Below are positions 1-8,136 of a DNA stretch of 64,000 nt, piece after piece. The stretch spans positions 1 to 64,000 of the forward strand of contig NZ_JAJEKE010000007.1 in NCBI RefSeq assembly GCF_024363565.1. The letters run 5' to 3'. Each line of letters opens with the position of its first letter. The first letter of the stretch is position 1. Source of the stretch: Lutispora saccharofermentans. GTDB taxonomy: Bacteria; Bacillota; Clostridia; Lutisporales; Lutisporaceae. The notes beneath the pieces are model-generated. The model had not been told where the DNA came from. It searched no databases and was given only the letters and a program-made list of their open reading frames with translations. A program made the position numbers and the translations under genes.

Positions 1-28
1 CCCCGGGAGAGTAGGTCGTCGCCGGGTC
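1..28 (+). rRNA. rrf: 5S ribosomal RNA, 3' end only
   Basis: The first bases, containing GGGAGAGTAGGTCGTCGCC, match the conserved 3' portion of bacterial 5S rRNA (helix IV/V region and 3' strand of the terminal helix). The rest of the gene lies to the left of the window. A T-rich run (28-42) follows at once, as expected for the end of an rRNA operon. The exact 3' end is uncertain by a few bases. Confidence 0.85.
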
Positions 29-51
29 TTTTTTTATTTTTTGAAAAAGAC

Positions 52-256
52 GGGAACCACGAAAAGACACTGAAATTACACTAAAAAACACTGAAGGGGA
101 TGGAAATATCCGTAAAAATCAGTGTTTCTGTATTCTAGGTTTCAAAGGCATACTAAAGAGGGTATCGTATAGCAAGCAATAACTACTAAAGAATCAATCG
201 CACAAAAAACATTTCGTGAAGTTTCGTGAACCCTTTAGTGTCTTTTCGTGGTTTCC
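52..256. repeat. Inverted-repeat element, possibly MITE-like
   Basis: Two 20-bp arms in inverted orientation, 52-71 and 237-256, differ at one position and share the core ACCACGAAAAGACACT. The interior has no ORF but holds short related words (ACACTGAA, TTCGTGAA). Next to it, 262-318 is a run of near-repeats of CTGAGTCC/CTGAGTTC. This looks like a small non-coding dispersed element beside the rRNA operon. That is inferred from form only, because no second copy was found in the window. Confidence 0.4.
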
Positions 257-324
257 GTATCCTCTGACTCCAGCCCTAACCCCCTGAGCTCTGAGTTCTT
301 AATCCTGAGTCCTAAGTAAGAGAT

Positions 325-1242
325 TTATTTATATTTTCCGATCAGGTATTTAGCAAAGGGCGAATCAATAGGTATTATTATTGTCGGCTTATTTATCAAA
401 GTTTTTTTATAAGACTCTAACGTCCGCATGAATTTATAAAATTCGGGGTCTTTATTATAGCTATTGGCATATATTTTTGCAGCCTCTGCATCGGCTGAGC
501 CCCTTATTCTTTCAGATTCAGACTGGGCTTTAGAAATAATAATTTTTACTTCCTTATCTGCTTCGGCTCTTATCTGGGTTGCTTCTTTTTCACCTAAGCT
601 TAAATGTTGTGCTGCAATTTTTTCTTTTTCAGATTTCATTCTTGAATATACTGCGTCTTGGCTTTCCTGAGGCAAATATATATTTTTTGACCTGATGTCG
701 ATTATTTCTATCCCGTAAGGCTTCAATTCATCTTTAACATTTTCCAGTATTGCTTGGCTAACGCTGTTGATATTGCTATTCTTAATGATATCAGCATAAT
801 CAATGTTTATTAGCTTCGCTCGCATAGATGTGTAGACAGAATTTTCAATTTTGGCTTCTGCATATCCAATTGATTGCAATGTGTCTATGAAAGTTTTTGC
901 ATCATTTATCTTCCATAGAGTATAACTATCAAATAAAAGGTTCTTATTATCCTTGGTCACAAATTTTGAGCTTTGGGAATCATAACAAAATATTTTTTTT
1001 GAAATGGTGGATGTGCTATTTACAAAAGGTATTTTAAAATACAAACCAGGCTTATCAATTATTCTGATTGTTTTACCGAAGCTTCTTACAAAAACAATTT
1101 CATCCTCTTGCACTATGAGTGCGTTGAAAAAAACAGTAAGAACAACTGCTACCATGGCAATCAATATAGATACCTTCTTTAGCAACGCAACTAATTTAGT
1201 GTCTTTTTTCTTTACATTTAGGCTATTAAACTGACTCATCAT
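325..1242 (-). CDS. hflC: HflC, SPFH/band-7 membrane protease modulator
   Basis: A 305-residue protein with one N-terminal membrane segment (about residues 24-46), then an SPFH domain starting VQEDEIVFVRSFGK and a charged Glu/Ala/Lys coiled-coil stretch (about 205-250) typical of HflC. The family forms a membrane HflKC assembly around the FtsH protease and modulates it. The gene follows hflK, the hflK stop overlapping the start, so the two are cotranscribed on the - strand. A second ATG one codon downstream (1239) has better spacing from the AGGAG SD and may be the true start. Family assignment is firm; the FtsH role is known from other bacteria. Confidence 0.88.
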   Translation of the reverse strand: MMSQFNSLNVKKKDTKLVALLKKVSILIAMVAVVLTVFFNALIVQEDEIVFVRSFGKTIRIIDKPGLYFKIPFVNSTSTISKKIFCYDSQSSKFVTKDNKNLLFDSYTLWKINDAKTFIDTLQSIGYAEAKIENSVYTSMRAKLINIDYADIIKNSNINSVSQAILENVKDELKPYGIEIIDIRSKNIYLPQESQDAVYSRMKSEKEKIAAQHLSLGEKEATQIRAEADKEVKIIISKAQSESERIRGSADAEAAKIYANSYNKDPEFYKFMRTLESYKKTLINKPTIIIPIDSPFAKYLIGKYK

Positions 1243-2183
1243 TTTTCTCCTTTTATTTCTCCGGTAGGGATATTATTTAAAGTTCCGTTTTTTGTATCCA
1301 TTATATATATATTCGCCCCTGGTAATATCTCTTCAAGGGCTTCTATAAGCATACGGGATTTTGTTACTTCTTTGCTCATTTTATATTCTTTATATATGGA
1401 ATTGAAGCTATCTGTTTCGGCTTTAGCTTTATTTATTCTTTCCTCTTTATAGGCTTCGGCCTCTTTTATCATTTTATTTGCTTCACCTTCAGCTGCCGGC
1501 ACTTTTTGATTTCTATATTCTTCAGCTTTATTGATCAGAATATTTTTCTGTTCAATGGCATCGGAAACAGCGTCAAAGGCAGGTTTAATCTCTTCTGGAG
1601 GCTTTGCATCAAGGATTTTTACACTTAGTAATTCAACGCCCAAATTATAACCGGATATATTCTTCTCAATATCTTTTTTTATATCATTCTGTACAATTGT
1701 TTTTCCATCGGATAGTATTGAATCTGCTGTGGATTTACTTGCTGCAGACTGTAAAGAAGAAAGAATGGAGTTTTTTAATATGCTTTCAGGGTCTTTAGCA
1801 TTAAAAAGATAAGCATATGGGTCACTTATTCTCCATTCCACAAGCAAATCTACTAGAATAATTCCATCATCACCGGTAACTAATTGAGATTCATGGTTTT
1901 GAGGATTGCGCTTTGTATTCTCGACATCTTTAAAGCCTACTTCAATTAGGTTTGATCTGCTCACATTCATTACATCTATATCTTGAACCGGATATGGAAA
2001 TTTTAAATGTAATCCGGGCTTAGTAAAGTCGGTTACTTTTCCAAAGGTCCTTAAAACGCCTACTTCCCCCTCTTTTACTGTATATATGGACGAAAAAATA
2101 AAAAATGTTATCATTATTATTAACAAAATTGCTAATAATTTTGTATAGCTGAACATCTTATATACTTCAGAAAATTTTATCAT
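1239..2183 (-). CDS. hflK: HflK, SPFH/band-7 membrane protease modulator
   Basis: A 314-residue partner of HflC. One membrane segment lies near the N-terminus (about residues 14-34), followed by the SPFH domain (VKEGEVGVLRTFGKV), a long Ala/Glu/Lys helix with KAEEYRNQKVPAAEGEA and a short C-terminal tail. The motif around KVPAAEGEA is characteristic of HflK. The start is set by an AGGGAGTG SD. It is first in the two-gene - strand operon. It lacks the Gly/Gln-rich N-terminal region of proteobacterial HflK, so the shorter length is normal for Firmicutes. Confidence 0.88.
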   Translation of the reverse strand: MIKFSEVYKMFSYTKLLAILLIIMITFFIFSSIYTVKEGEVGVLRTFGKVTDFTKPGLHLKFPYPVQDIDVMNVSRSNLIEVGFKDVENTKRNPQNHESQLVTGDDGIILVDLLVEWRISDPYAYLFNAKDPESILKNSILSSLQSAASKSTADSILSDGKTIVQNDIKKDIEKNISGYNLGVELLSVKILDAKPPEEIKPAFDAVSDAIEQKNILINKAEEYRNQKVPAAEGEANKMIKEAEAYKEERINKAKAETDSFNSIYKEYKMSKEVTKSRMLIEALEEILPGANIYIMDTKNGTLNNIPTGEIKGEK

Positions 2184-2323
2184 AGTGTCACTCCCTATTT
2201 AAAGCTTCGAATAATTTTATTATGGCAGAAAAGTTGTCTTTTTTCAAATAGCTGTATTCAGTAAGTTTTAGTCCTTTTAATATTAGTCAAATCATTGAAA
2301 TTTTATACTATAAAGACTTATAC

Positions 2324-2352
2324 TTGACAAAGCTAATCATATTAAATAATAT
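2324..2352 (+). promoter_or_regulatory. Predicted sigma-A promoter of hflX
   Basis: TTGACA at 2324-2329, a 17-bp spacer and TAATAT at 2347-2352 fit a vegetative promoter reading toward hflX. The 331-bp gap between hflK and hflX otherwise holds only an imperfect hairpin at 2372-2412. Confidence 0.6.
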
Positions 2353-2371
2353 TTGGATTATCAGAGATTAT

Positions 2372-2412
2372 AAAAAAGGCTTCTAAAGAAGCATTATAAG
2401 GAAGTCTTTCTT
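2372..2412. repeat. Imperfect hairpin related to AAGAAAGGCTTCC repeats
   Basis: A GGCTTC/GAAGC hairpin followed by GGAAGTCTTTCTT. The outer parts resemble the palindromes at 53772-53800 and in the alaS leader (55654-55702). It lies in the hflX leader, downstream of the predicted promoter, so it would be transcribed. Function unknown. Confidence 0.35.
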
Positions 2413-2513
2413 GAAATGCATTTAACGAAAAGTGTAGATTAAGGAAATTTATACTTTCCTATGCATTATAAAATATTGTATTATTGATGAAATTGCAAAG
2501 GTGGAGATAAGCT

Positions 2514-4274
2514 TTGGATAGAAATTATATAAGAAAGACCATTCTAAATAGGCTGGACTCTATTAAAGGAGAGATCATTGAGAACAGCCTAATAATATCA
2601 AGTGATATATTGAACATCATATGTGAAATAACCGGAGAGACGCAGAGGGAAGTCGCTATTTACGTAAATAGAAAGGGCGAGATTATAGATGCGGTAATTG
2701 GGGATTATAACTCAGCAGCATTGAAAGAGTATACAGAAAGAAGATCTAAGGAAAGTTTAAGCGGAATAAGATGTATACATACTCATCCAAATGGACATGG
2801 TATTCTGTCTGATATGGATACTTCAGCCCTTAAAGCAATAAAACTGGATTTGATTGTAGGCATAGGTGTGTCAGATGGCTGCCCCAAGGATGCTTATATT
2901 GCATATCTGGCAGGAGAGGGTTCGAATTATAATATAATACAGATAGGACCATATTCTATAAATAAGCTTCTTTCTATTAATGCAGTAGAATTGATAAGAG
3001 GAATAGAATCAGATTTCAAAGAAGAAAAGAATACAACGGTAGACATATGTTCAGATGAGGAGAGGGCCATTCTTGTCGGAATAAGTGGCATAGAGGATTT
3101 AGATGAACTAGAGGAGCTTTTGAATACAGCAGGCGGCATTCAGGTTTGTAGGATTGCACAAAATAGGACTAACATTGACAGTGCCTTTCTGATTGGAAAG
3201 GGCAAGCTTGAAGAAATAAAAATGGAAATTCAGAAGAGAGAAGCAAATTTGGTAGTTTTTGATGAAGAGTTGTCAGGAGCTCAAATTAGAAATTTAGAGC
3301 GAGAGCTTGGAGTAAGAGTTATAGATAGAACACAAATAATATTAGATATATTTGCAAAAAGAGCAAGATCAAAAGAAGGAAAGCTGCAAGTAGAACTTGC
3401 TCAGCTTAAATATATGATGCCAAGATTAATAGGATTCGGCGTACAGATGTCCAGAACGGGAGGCGGTATTGGTACAAGAGGACCGGGTGAAAAAAAGCTT
3501 GAGATAGACAGGAGAAGAATACGAGAAAGAGTGCGCGAGCTTGAGAATGAAGTAGCCGAGATTAAAAAGCATAGAGATTTACGGAGAATAAACAGGGCAG
3601 GCAATATATTTCATGTATGTCTGGTCGGCTATACTAATGCAGGTAAATCCACTCTATTAAACTCTTTATCCAATTCAGAGGTTTATGTTGAGGATCAATT
3701 ATTTGCAACCTTAGACCCTACAGTCAAAAGAGTGTGTCTTAATAGCGGGCAGGAAATAGTTATATCAGATACCGTAGGTTTTATTAAAAAGCTGCCTCAT
3801 GAGCTTGTGGTAGCATTTAAATCAACTTTAGAGGAAGTTACTTATGCAGATTTACTTGTTCATGTGGTAGATGGAAGCAATGAAAACTACGAAGAACAGA
3901 TTGATATTGTAAATGGTGTAATGAAAGATTTGAAGGCGGATAGTAAACCTGCTATATTAGCGATAAATAAATTGGATAAAATCATATCCGGCAGTGAAGC
4001 ATACAATAGGGATGCTATGCTTGAGTCTGATGTGATATATATTTCCGCCAAAAACAAAATCAATTTAGAAAAGCTCTTGGATAGAATTGAATACTATGTA
4101 AATAAAAATTCTCAAACTCTGGAATTGTTGGTGCCTTATAATGAAGGCTCCCTGATAGCTTATTTGCATGATAACGGTAAAATATTGCATAAAGAATATA
4201 AGGACAATGGCATATACATTAAAGGAGAATTTGATGCTGTTGCATCAGCAAAGGTTAAAGATTATGTGCTTTAA
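2514..4274 (+). CDS. hflX: HflX ribosome-associated GTPase with JAMM-like N-terminal domain
   Basis: The C-terminal about 400 residues are a standard HflX: a glycine-rich linker (MSRTGGGIGTRGPGEKKLE), then a G domain with GYTNAGKST near 373, DTVGF and NKLD. HflX binds 50S subunits and splits stalled ribosomes after stress. The start is TTG behind GGTGGAG. The unusual part is an extra N-terminal region of about 180 residues that carries H89-x-H91-x7-S99-x2-D102, the JAMM/MPN metalloprotease signature, with E46 as a possible upstream Glu. RadC-type proteins show the same layout. Total length 586 is well above the usual 400-430. The catalytic function of the extra domain is inferred from the motif only. 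Confidence 0.9.
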   Translation: MDRNYIRKTILNRLDSIKGEIIENSLIISSDILNIICEITGETQREVAIYVNRKGEIIDAVIGDYNSAALKEYTERRSKESLSGIRCIHTHPNGHGILSDMDTSALKAIKLDLIVGIGVSDGCPKDAYIAYLAGEGSNYNIIQIGPYSINKLLSINAVELIRGIESDFKEEKNTTVDICSDEERAILVGISGIEDLDELEELLNTAGGIQVCRIAQNRTNIDSAFLIGKGKLEEIKMEIQKREANLVVFDEELSGAQIRNLERELGVRVIDRTQIILDIFAKRARSKEGKLQVELAQLKYMMPRLIGFGVQMSRTGGGIGTRGPGEKKLEIDRRRIRERVRELENEVAEIKKHRDLRRINRAGNIFHVCLVGYTNAGKSTLLNSLSNSEVYVEDQLFATLDPTVKRVCLNSGQEIVISDTVGFIKKLPHELVVAFKSTLEEVTYADLLVHVVDGSNENYEEQIDIVNGVMKDLKADSKPAILAINKLDKIISGSEAYNRDAMLESDVIYISAKNKINLEKLLDRIEYYVNKNSQTLELLVPYNEGSLIAYLHDNGKILHKEYKDNGIYIKGEFDAVASAKVKDYVL

Positions 4275-4289
4275 GGAATAAGCAGCTAC

Positions 4290-4345
4290 AGAAAGGTACA
4301 TTTAATCGAAGATTAAAGTCCATGATTGCTGCTAATGGGGGTAGT
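4290..4345. terminator. Hairpin between convergent hflX and permease genes
   Basis: A perfect TTTAATC/GATTAAA hairpin with a GAA loop sits inside an outer AGCAGC/GCTGCT pairing. It lies between the two convergent gene ends, where a bidirectional terminator would be expected. No good T-run follows on either strand, so the call is weak. Confidence 0.3.
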
Positions 4346-4355
4346 TGAGGCACTT

Positions 4356-4706
4356 TTAATGCTTCTTTGAAAATATTTCATATAAGCCCATAATGAATAA
4401 GAAGCCTGAAAATAACTTCTTCAGCAATGATGGATTTAATCTTACGGCAATAACAGCGCCTATTACAGCTCCCACCATACCTGACACAATCAGTGGAACA
4501 AGGATGCTTTTTTCTATATTTTTGTTTTTATTATGAATAAACACTGCTAGAGCCGCTGCCGGAATGAAGGAGAGCAAGTTTATGCTTTGAGCTGTCTGCT
4601 GCTCTATTTTAAGCAGGAAAACAATTCCGGGAATTAAAATGGTGCCTCCTCCTATTCCCATACCTCCGATAATACCTGCGGCAATGCCTATTAATACTTC
4701 AACCAT
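4356..4706 (-). CDS. TauE/SafE (TSUP) half-transporter, second subunit
   Basis: A 116-residue, very hydrophobic protein with about four membrane segments and the TSUP glycine signature near the N-terminus (GIIGGMGIGGGTILIPG). TSUP permeases export or import sulfite, sulfoacetate and similar anions. They are normally about 250 residues with two homologous halves; here each half is a separate gene. The upstream partner's TAA stop shares its last base with this gene's ATG, so the two are translationally coupled and probably assemble together. The substrate cannot be read from the sequence. Confidence 0.8.
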   Translation of the reverse strand: MVEVLIGIAAGIIGGMGIGGGTILIPGIVFLLKIEQQTAQSINLLSFIPAAALAVFIHNKNKNIEKSILVPLIVSGMVGAVIGAVIAVRLNPSLLKKLFSGFLFIMGLYEIFSKKH

Positions 4707-5065
4707 TAGATCACCATCCTTATTGCAGCTATAATCATAAATATTCCAAATAGCTTCCGCAAGATATTTATGGGAAGCTTATTGAGAAGCTTTGAGCCTA
4801 TATAAGCTCCTGTTATAGAGCCTATTGTTACTTTAAGTGTAGTATTGACATCTATTATGCCGGATTTTACATATATAAAAGAACTGATGATTGTAAGGGG
4901 TAATATGACTGCAATGGCTGTGGCATGAGCCCTATGGTCTTTAACCTTGCTTAGGAATACCAGTGAAGGCACCAGGATAGTTCCTCCGCCTGATCCACAA
5001 AGGCCGTTGACTATTCCGGCAATAAAGCCTATTATGGTAAGAGCTGTTTTTGACTTGAATTTCAT
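4706..5065 (-). CDS. TauE/SafE (TSUP) half-transporter, first subunit
   Basis: A 119-residue membrane protein with about four membrane segments and the same TSUP signature (GIVNGLCGSGGGTILVPS). It is the promoter-proximal half of a split permease, coupled through TAATG to the gene at 4356-4706. Both halves carry their own glycine motif, so this is a pair of half-size genes and not one gene broken by a frameshift. An SD (GGGAGG) precedes the ATG. Likely an anion exporter; substrate unknown. Confidence 0.8.
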   Translation of the reverse strand: MKFKSKTALTIIGFIAGIVNGLCGSGGGTILVPSLVFLSKVKDHRAHATAIAVILPLTIISSFIYVKSGIIDVNTTLKVTIGSITGAYIGSKLLNKLPINILRKLFGIFMIIAAIRMVI

Positions 5066-5260
5066 TGTTTTGCCTCCCTTAATTTTGAAGTGCTTTACCC
5101 GATGGATAATATCTAAAGCTCATATATAAGATTCAACTTATAAGGATACTGTTAATATAGGTTTTGATTAAAGGGTTACAATATACATGAGAATTAATTT
5201 ACATCAATAATTTGCAATGATATTATAAATGTAATATGCTTTTATTTTGGAGGGATTTAT

Positions 5261-5992
5261 GTGAAAAATATAGATAAGCAGTGCAATGAAATCTGTTCAT
5301 GGCTTAGAGAGGCTGTATTTGCTGCAAAAGCAAAGGGTGTGGTTTTGGGCTTATCAGGAGGCATTGATTCTGCTGTTGCAGCTGCTTTATGCAAGAGAGC
5401 CTTTCCTGAAGACACGCTATGCCTGATTCTTCCTTGCCATAGCAATCCAAAGGATGAAGAAGATGCAAGATTGGCCGCGGAAAAGCTTGGATTAAGGCTC
5501 GAAAAGGTTGCATTAGACCCTGTATATGATATATTGACAAAGTCAATCGGTTCTGATGAATCTGATTCGAGGCTTTTGTTGGGCAATATTAAATCAAGGC
5601 TTCGAATGGTGACCTTGTATTATTATGCAGGGAAAAATAATTACCTGGTCGTAGGTCCTACCAACAAAAGCGAATTGACTATTGGATATTTTACAAAGCA
5701 TGGAGATAGCGGTGTAGATATAATGCCTATTGCCGACTTTGTAAAAAGCGAAATATACGAGCTGGCTAAATATTTAGGTGTTCCTGATGAGCTTATTTAT
5801 AAGGCTCCTACTGCAGGCTTATGGGAGAACCAAACTGATGAAGATGAGATGAGGATGAGCTATAAAGAGCTTGATGAATATATTGCAAATGGTAAAGCTG
5901 ATGCTTCTATTAAAAATAGAGTGGATGCAATGCATAATGCAAGTAAACATAAGAGAAACATGCCCCAGATGTATAAAAGGACGGGTGTTTAA
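5261..5992 (+). CDS. nadE: Ammonia-dependent NAD+ synthetase
   Basis: NadE converts nicotinate adenine dinucleotide to NAD+ using ATP and ammonia. The 243-residue protein has the ATP-pyrophosphatase P-loop SGGIDS (32-37) and the later motifs GPTNKSELTIGYFTKHGD and APTAGLWENQTDEDE typical of the family. No glutaminase (CN-hydrolase) domain is fused, so free ammonia is the expected nitrogen donor. The start is GTG behind a GGAGGG SD. It is transcribed away from the split permease and followed by yebC. Confidence 0.93.
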   Translation: MKNIDKQCNEICSWLREAVFAAKAKGVVLGLSGGIDSAVAAALCKRAFPEDTLCLILPCHSNPKDEEDARLAAEKLGLRLEKVALDPVYDILTKSIGSDESDSRLLLGNIKSRLRMVTLYYYAGKNNYLVVGPTNKSELTIGYFTKHGDSGVDIMPIADFVKSEIYELAKYLGVPDELIYKAPTAGLWENQTDEDEMRMSYKELDEYIANGKADASIKNRVDAMHNASKHKRNMPQMYKRTGV

Positions 5993-6056
5993 TGTTTACA
6001 CATTCAATTTAGATATGGTAGGATTATCTTTGTGAATTCATGAGAGGAGGATTTTT

Positions 6057-6791
6057 ATGTCAGGTCATTCAAAATGGGCAAATATTAAGCATAAAAAAGG
6101 TAAAGCAGATGCAGCGAGAGGAAAAATATTTACCAAACTGGGAAAGGAAATATCTATAGCAGCGAAAGCAGGGGCCGATCCAGATAGTAATGGTAAGCTG
6201 CGTGATGTTATAGCAAAAGCAAAAAGTTGTAATATGCCTAATGACACAATAAATAGGGCAATAAAACGTGGTTCGGGCGAGCTAGGCGATGTGAATTATG
6301 AAGAGATAATTTATGAAGGCTATGCTTCTGGAGGAGTGGCTGTAATTGTAAATACTCTGACAGAAAATAGGAATAGAACCGCAGGCGATGTAAGGCATAT
6401 ATTTGATAAAAATGGAGGTAGTATGGGAAGTACCGGCTGTGTAGGCTGGATGTTCGACAAGAAAGGCCTCATAATCGTAGAGAGGTTAGATAGCATTGAT
6501 GAGGAAGAACTAATGATGAAAGCATTAGAAGCCGGTGCAGAGGATTTTTCGGCAGAAGAAGATTCCTATGAGATAATAACTGATCCGGCAGCCTTTTCCG
6601 ATGTGAGGCTGCAGCTTGAAAAGGGAGGGGTACCCATGGTATCTGCAGAAGTGACTATGATCCCGCAGAATACTGTATCTGTTACTGATTCGGAGGACAT
6701 CAAAAAGATTAACAAAATGCTGGATATGTTTGATGACAACGATGATGTGCAGGATGTTTACCATAATGCTGAGCTGCCTGATGAGGAGTAG
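6057..6791 (+). CDS. yebC: YebC/PmpR-family (TACO1-like) protein
   Basis: A 244-residue protein opening MSGHSKWANIKHKKGKAD, the invariant YebC N-terminus, and covering the whole family length. YebC proteins were annotated as transcription regulators; members of the family are also reported to help ribosomes translate proline-rich stretches. A strong GAGAGGAGG SD precedes the ATG. In many Firmicutes yebC lies just upstream of ruvC, as here. Confidence 0.93.
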   Translation: MSGHSKWANIKHKKGKADAARGKIFTKLGKEISIAAKAGADPDSNGKLRDVIAKAKSCNMPNDTINRAIKRGSGELGDVNYEEIIYEGYASGGVAVIVNTLTENRNRTAGDVRHIFDKNGGSMGSTGCVGWMFDKKGLIIVERLDSIDEEELMMKALEAGAEDFSAEEDSYEIITDPAAFSDVRLQLEKGGVPMVSAEVTMIPQNTVSVTDSEDIKKINKMLDMFDDNDDVQDVYHNAELPDEE

Positions 6792-6834
6792 CACAATAGC
6801 TTTTTAATGTATAAAATATAAAATTATGGCAATA

Positions 6835-6862
6835 ATAACCTCCATAATAGTATGGAGGTTAT
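6835..6862 (+). promoter_or_regulatory. Hairpin enclosing the SD of the BofC-like gene
   Basis: A perfect 12-bp stem (6835-6846 with 6851-6862) and an ATAG loop. The right arm contains GGAGG, the SD of the gene whose ATG is at 6867. No T-run follows, so it is not an ordinary terminator. When folded it would hide the ribosome site. Confidence 0.55.
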
Positions 6863-6866
6863 ACTT

Positions 6867-7499
6867 ATGTTTGAGGATAAAAGAAAAGGGAAGAAAAAGC
6901 TTGGCATACTTATAATGGGACTAATGCTTTTTGTTGCTTTTTCCATAAGCTACTATATAAACATGGGCACAGAAAATGAAGCAAATAGCTTTAATAAAAT
7001 CAATGAAAACTTGAAGGTCCCAGAAAGCTTAAAGAACTTTACCAAGGGTGATGTTGATAATGTCATAAATGAAGACGAGATTGCGATGGAAGAAGATTTC
7101 CTACTGAATGAGCATCATAAAATCAATTATGTCACATCGTTTACGATATGTGGCCATAAAATTGAAAGAACAAAAAATTTGCCGCCTGTATTTATAGGAT
7201 TGAGCGAAGAAGAATTTATGGAGAATAATACCGGCTGGAGTCTGGCAGGTATATATGAGGACATTATAACTTTAACCAAGGATATTGAGACCTATTGTCC
7301 CAGGCATTTCATTATTGGCATAGAAGATGAATATATAGCTATTTACGTCTACAATGATAATGGTGAAAAAATATTGAAAGAAAAAACAGATATTATTATT
7401 GATACACTAACGCCTGAAGACCAGATAATGCTACAAAGCGGTATAGTTGCAGATACCGAGGATGACATGGAACAAAAATTGGAGGGATTTAGCAATTAA
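6867..7499 (+). CDS. Membrane-anchored BofC-like protein
   Basis: A 210-residue protein with one N-terminal membrane segment (about residues 11-31) and an acidic extracytoplasmic part. The C-terminal half (ICGHKIERTKNLPPVFIGLSEEE onward, then an EDEYIAIYVYN strand) resembles BofC-type domains, which in Bacillus act in the forespore intermembrane space on SpoIVB-dependent sigma-K signalling. Position just before the ruv genes also matches bofC. Similarity is judged by eye and is moderate. The ATG at 6867 is preferred because GGAGG lies 8 bases upstream; the in-frame ATG at 6852 overlaps that SD. The SD lies in a 12-bp hairpin. Confidence 0.55.
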   Translation: MFEDKRKGKKKLGILIMGLMLFVAFSISYYINMGTENEANSFNKINENLKVPESLKNFTKGDVDNVINEDEIAMEEDFLLNEHHKINYVTSFTICGHKIERTKNLPPVFIGLSEEEFMENNTGWSLAGIYEDIITLTKDIETYCPRHFIIGIEDEYIAIYVYNDNGEKILKEKTDIIIDTLTPEDQIMLQSGIVADTEDDMEQKLEGFSN

Positions 7500-7632
7500 T
7501 AGAAATCAAAGTTAATTTTTTTATGTTTGTATGCTTTATAAAAATGAGGCAGTGATTTTGCTGCTTTATTTTTTTTCAGAAAAAGGTTATAGTATTCATA
7601 ACGAATATATGTTTGGATTGGATGTGTTTTGC

Positions 7633-8124
7633 TTGATAATTATGGGCATTGACCCTGGGATAGCTATATTAGGTTACGGAATACTGGACTTTGAAGGGAA
7701 TAAATATAAAATAATAGATTACGGTGCTTTGACCACAGAATCCGATGTATCAATGCCCGATCGTCTTACTTATCTATATAACGGATTGAGCTTACTGTTA
7801 AATAAATATAAACCTGATGCCTATGCTATAGAAGAATTGTTTTTCAATAAGAACATAAAGACTGCTCTTACAGTAGGACATGCCAGAGGGGTAGCTATAT
7901 TAGCCGCCTCCAGTCTGGGTATACCAATTTTTGAATATACCCCTTTGCAGGTAAAACAAGCAATAGTAGGTTATGGAAGAGCTGATAAGAAGCAAATACA
8001 GCAAATGGTTAAGATGCTCTTGCGTTTGAATGAAACGCCAAAACCTGATGATGTAGCCGATGCACTTGCTGTAGCAATATGTCACGGCAATTCCTCGAGG
8101 TTTTCTAATTTATTTAAGTTATAA
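7633..8124 (+). CDS. ruvC: Holliday-junction endonuclease RuvC
   Basis: RuvC cuts Holliday junctions within the RuvABC complex during recombinational repair. The protein shows the RNase-H-fold start [13 protein letters not shown], the acidic EELFF motif and the C-terminal [12 protein letters not shown] with the last catalytic Asp. The frame is open from 7531, but the family begins at this motif. A TTG at 7633 gives 163 residues, the usual size; an ATG at 7642 is the alternative. No strong SD is visible for either, so the start is uncertain. It is first of ruvC-ruvA-ruvB. Confidence 0.9.
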   Translation: MIIMGIDPGIAILGYGILDFEGNKYKIIDYGALTTESDVSMPDRLTYLYNGLSLLLNKYKPDAYAIEELFFNKNIKTALTVGHARGVAILAASSLGIPIFEYTPLQVKQAIVGYGRADKKQIQQMVKMLLRLNETPKPDDVADALAVAICHGNSSRFSNLFKL

Positions 8125-8136
8125 AGGAGCAACAAA

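Noticed and set aside
5257-5586. Open frames antisense to nadE
   Set aside because: They run against a clear gene, have no SD and no recognisable domain. The same holds for the other antisense frames in the window.
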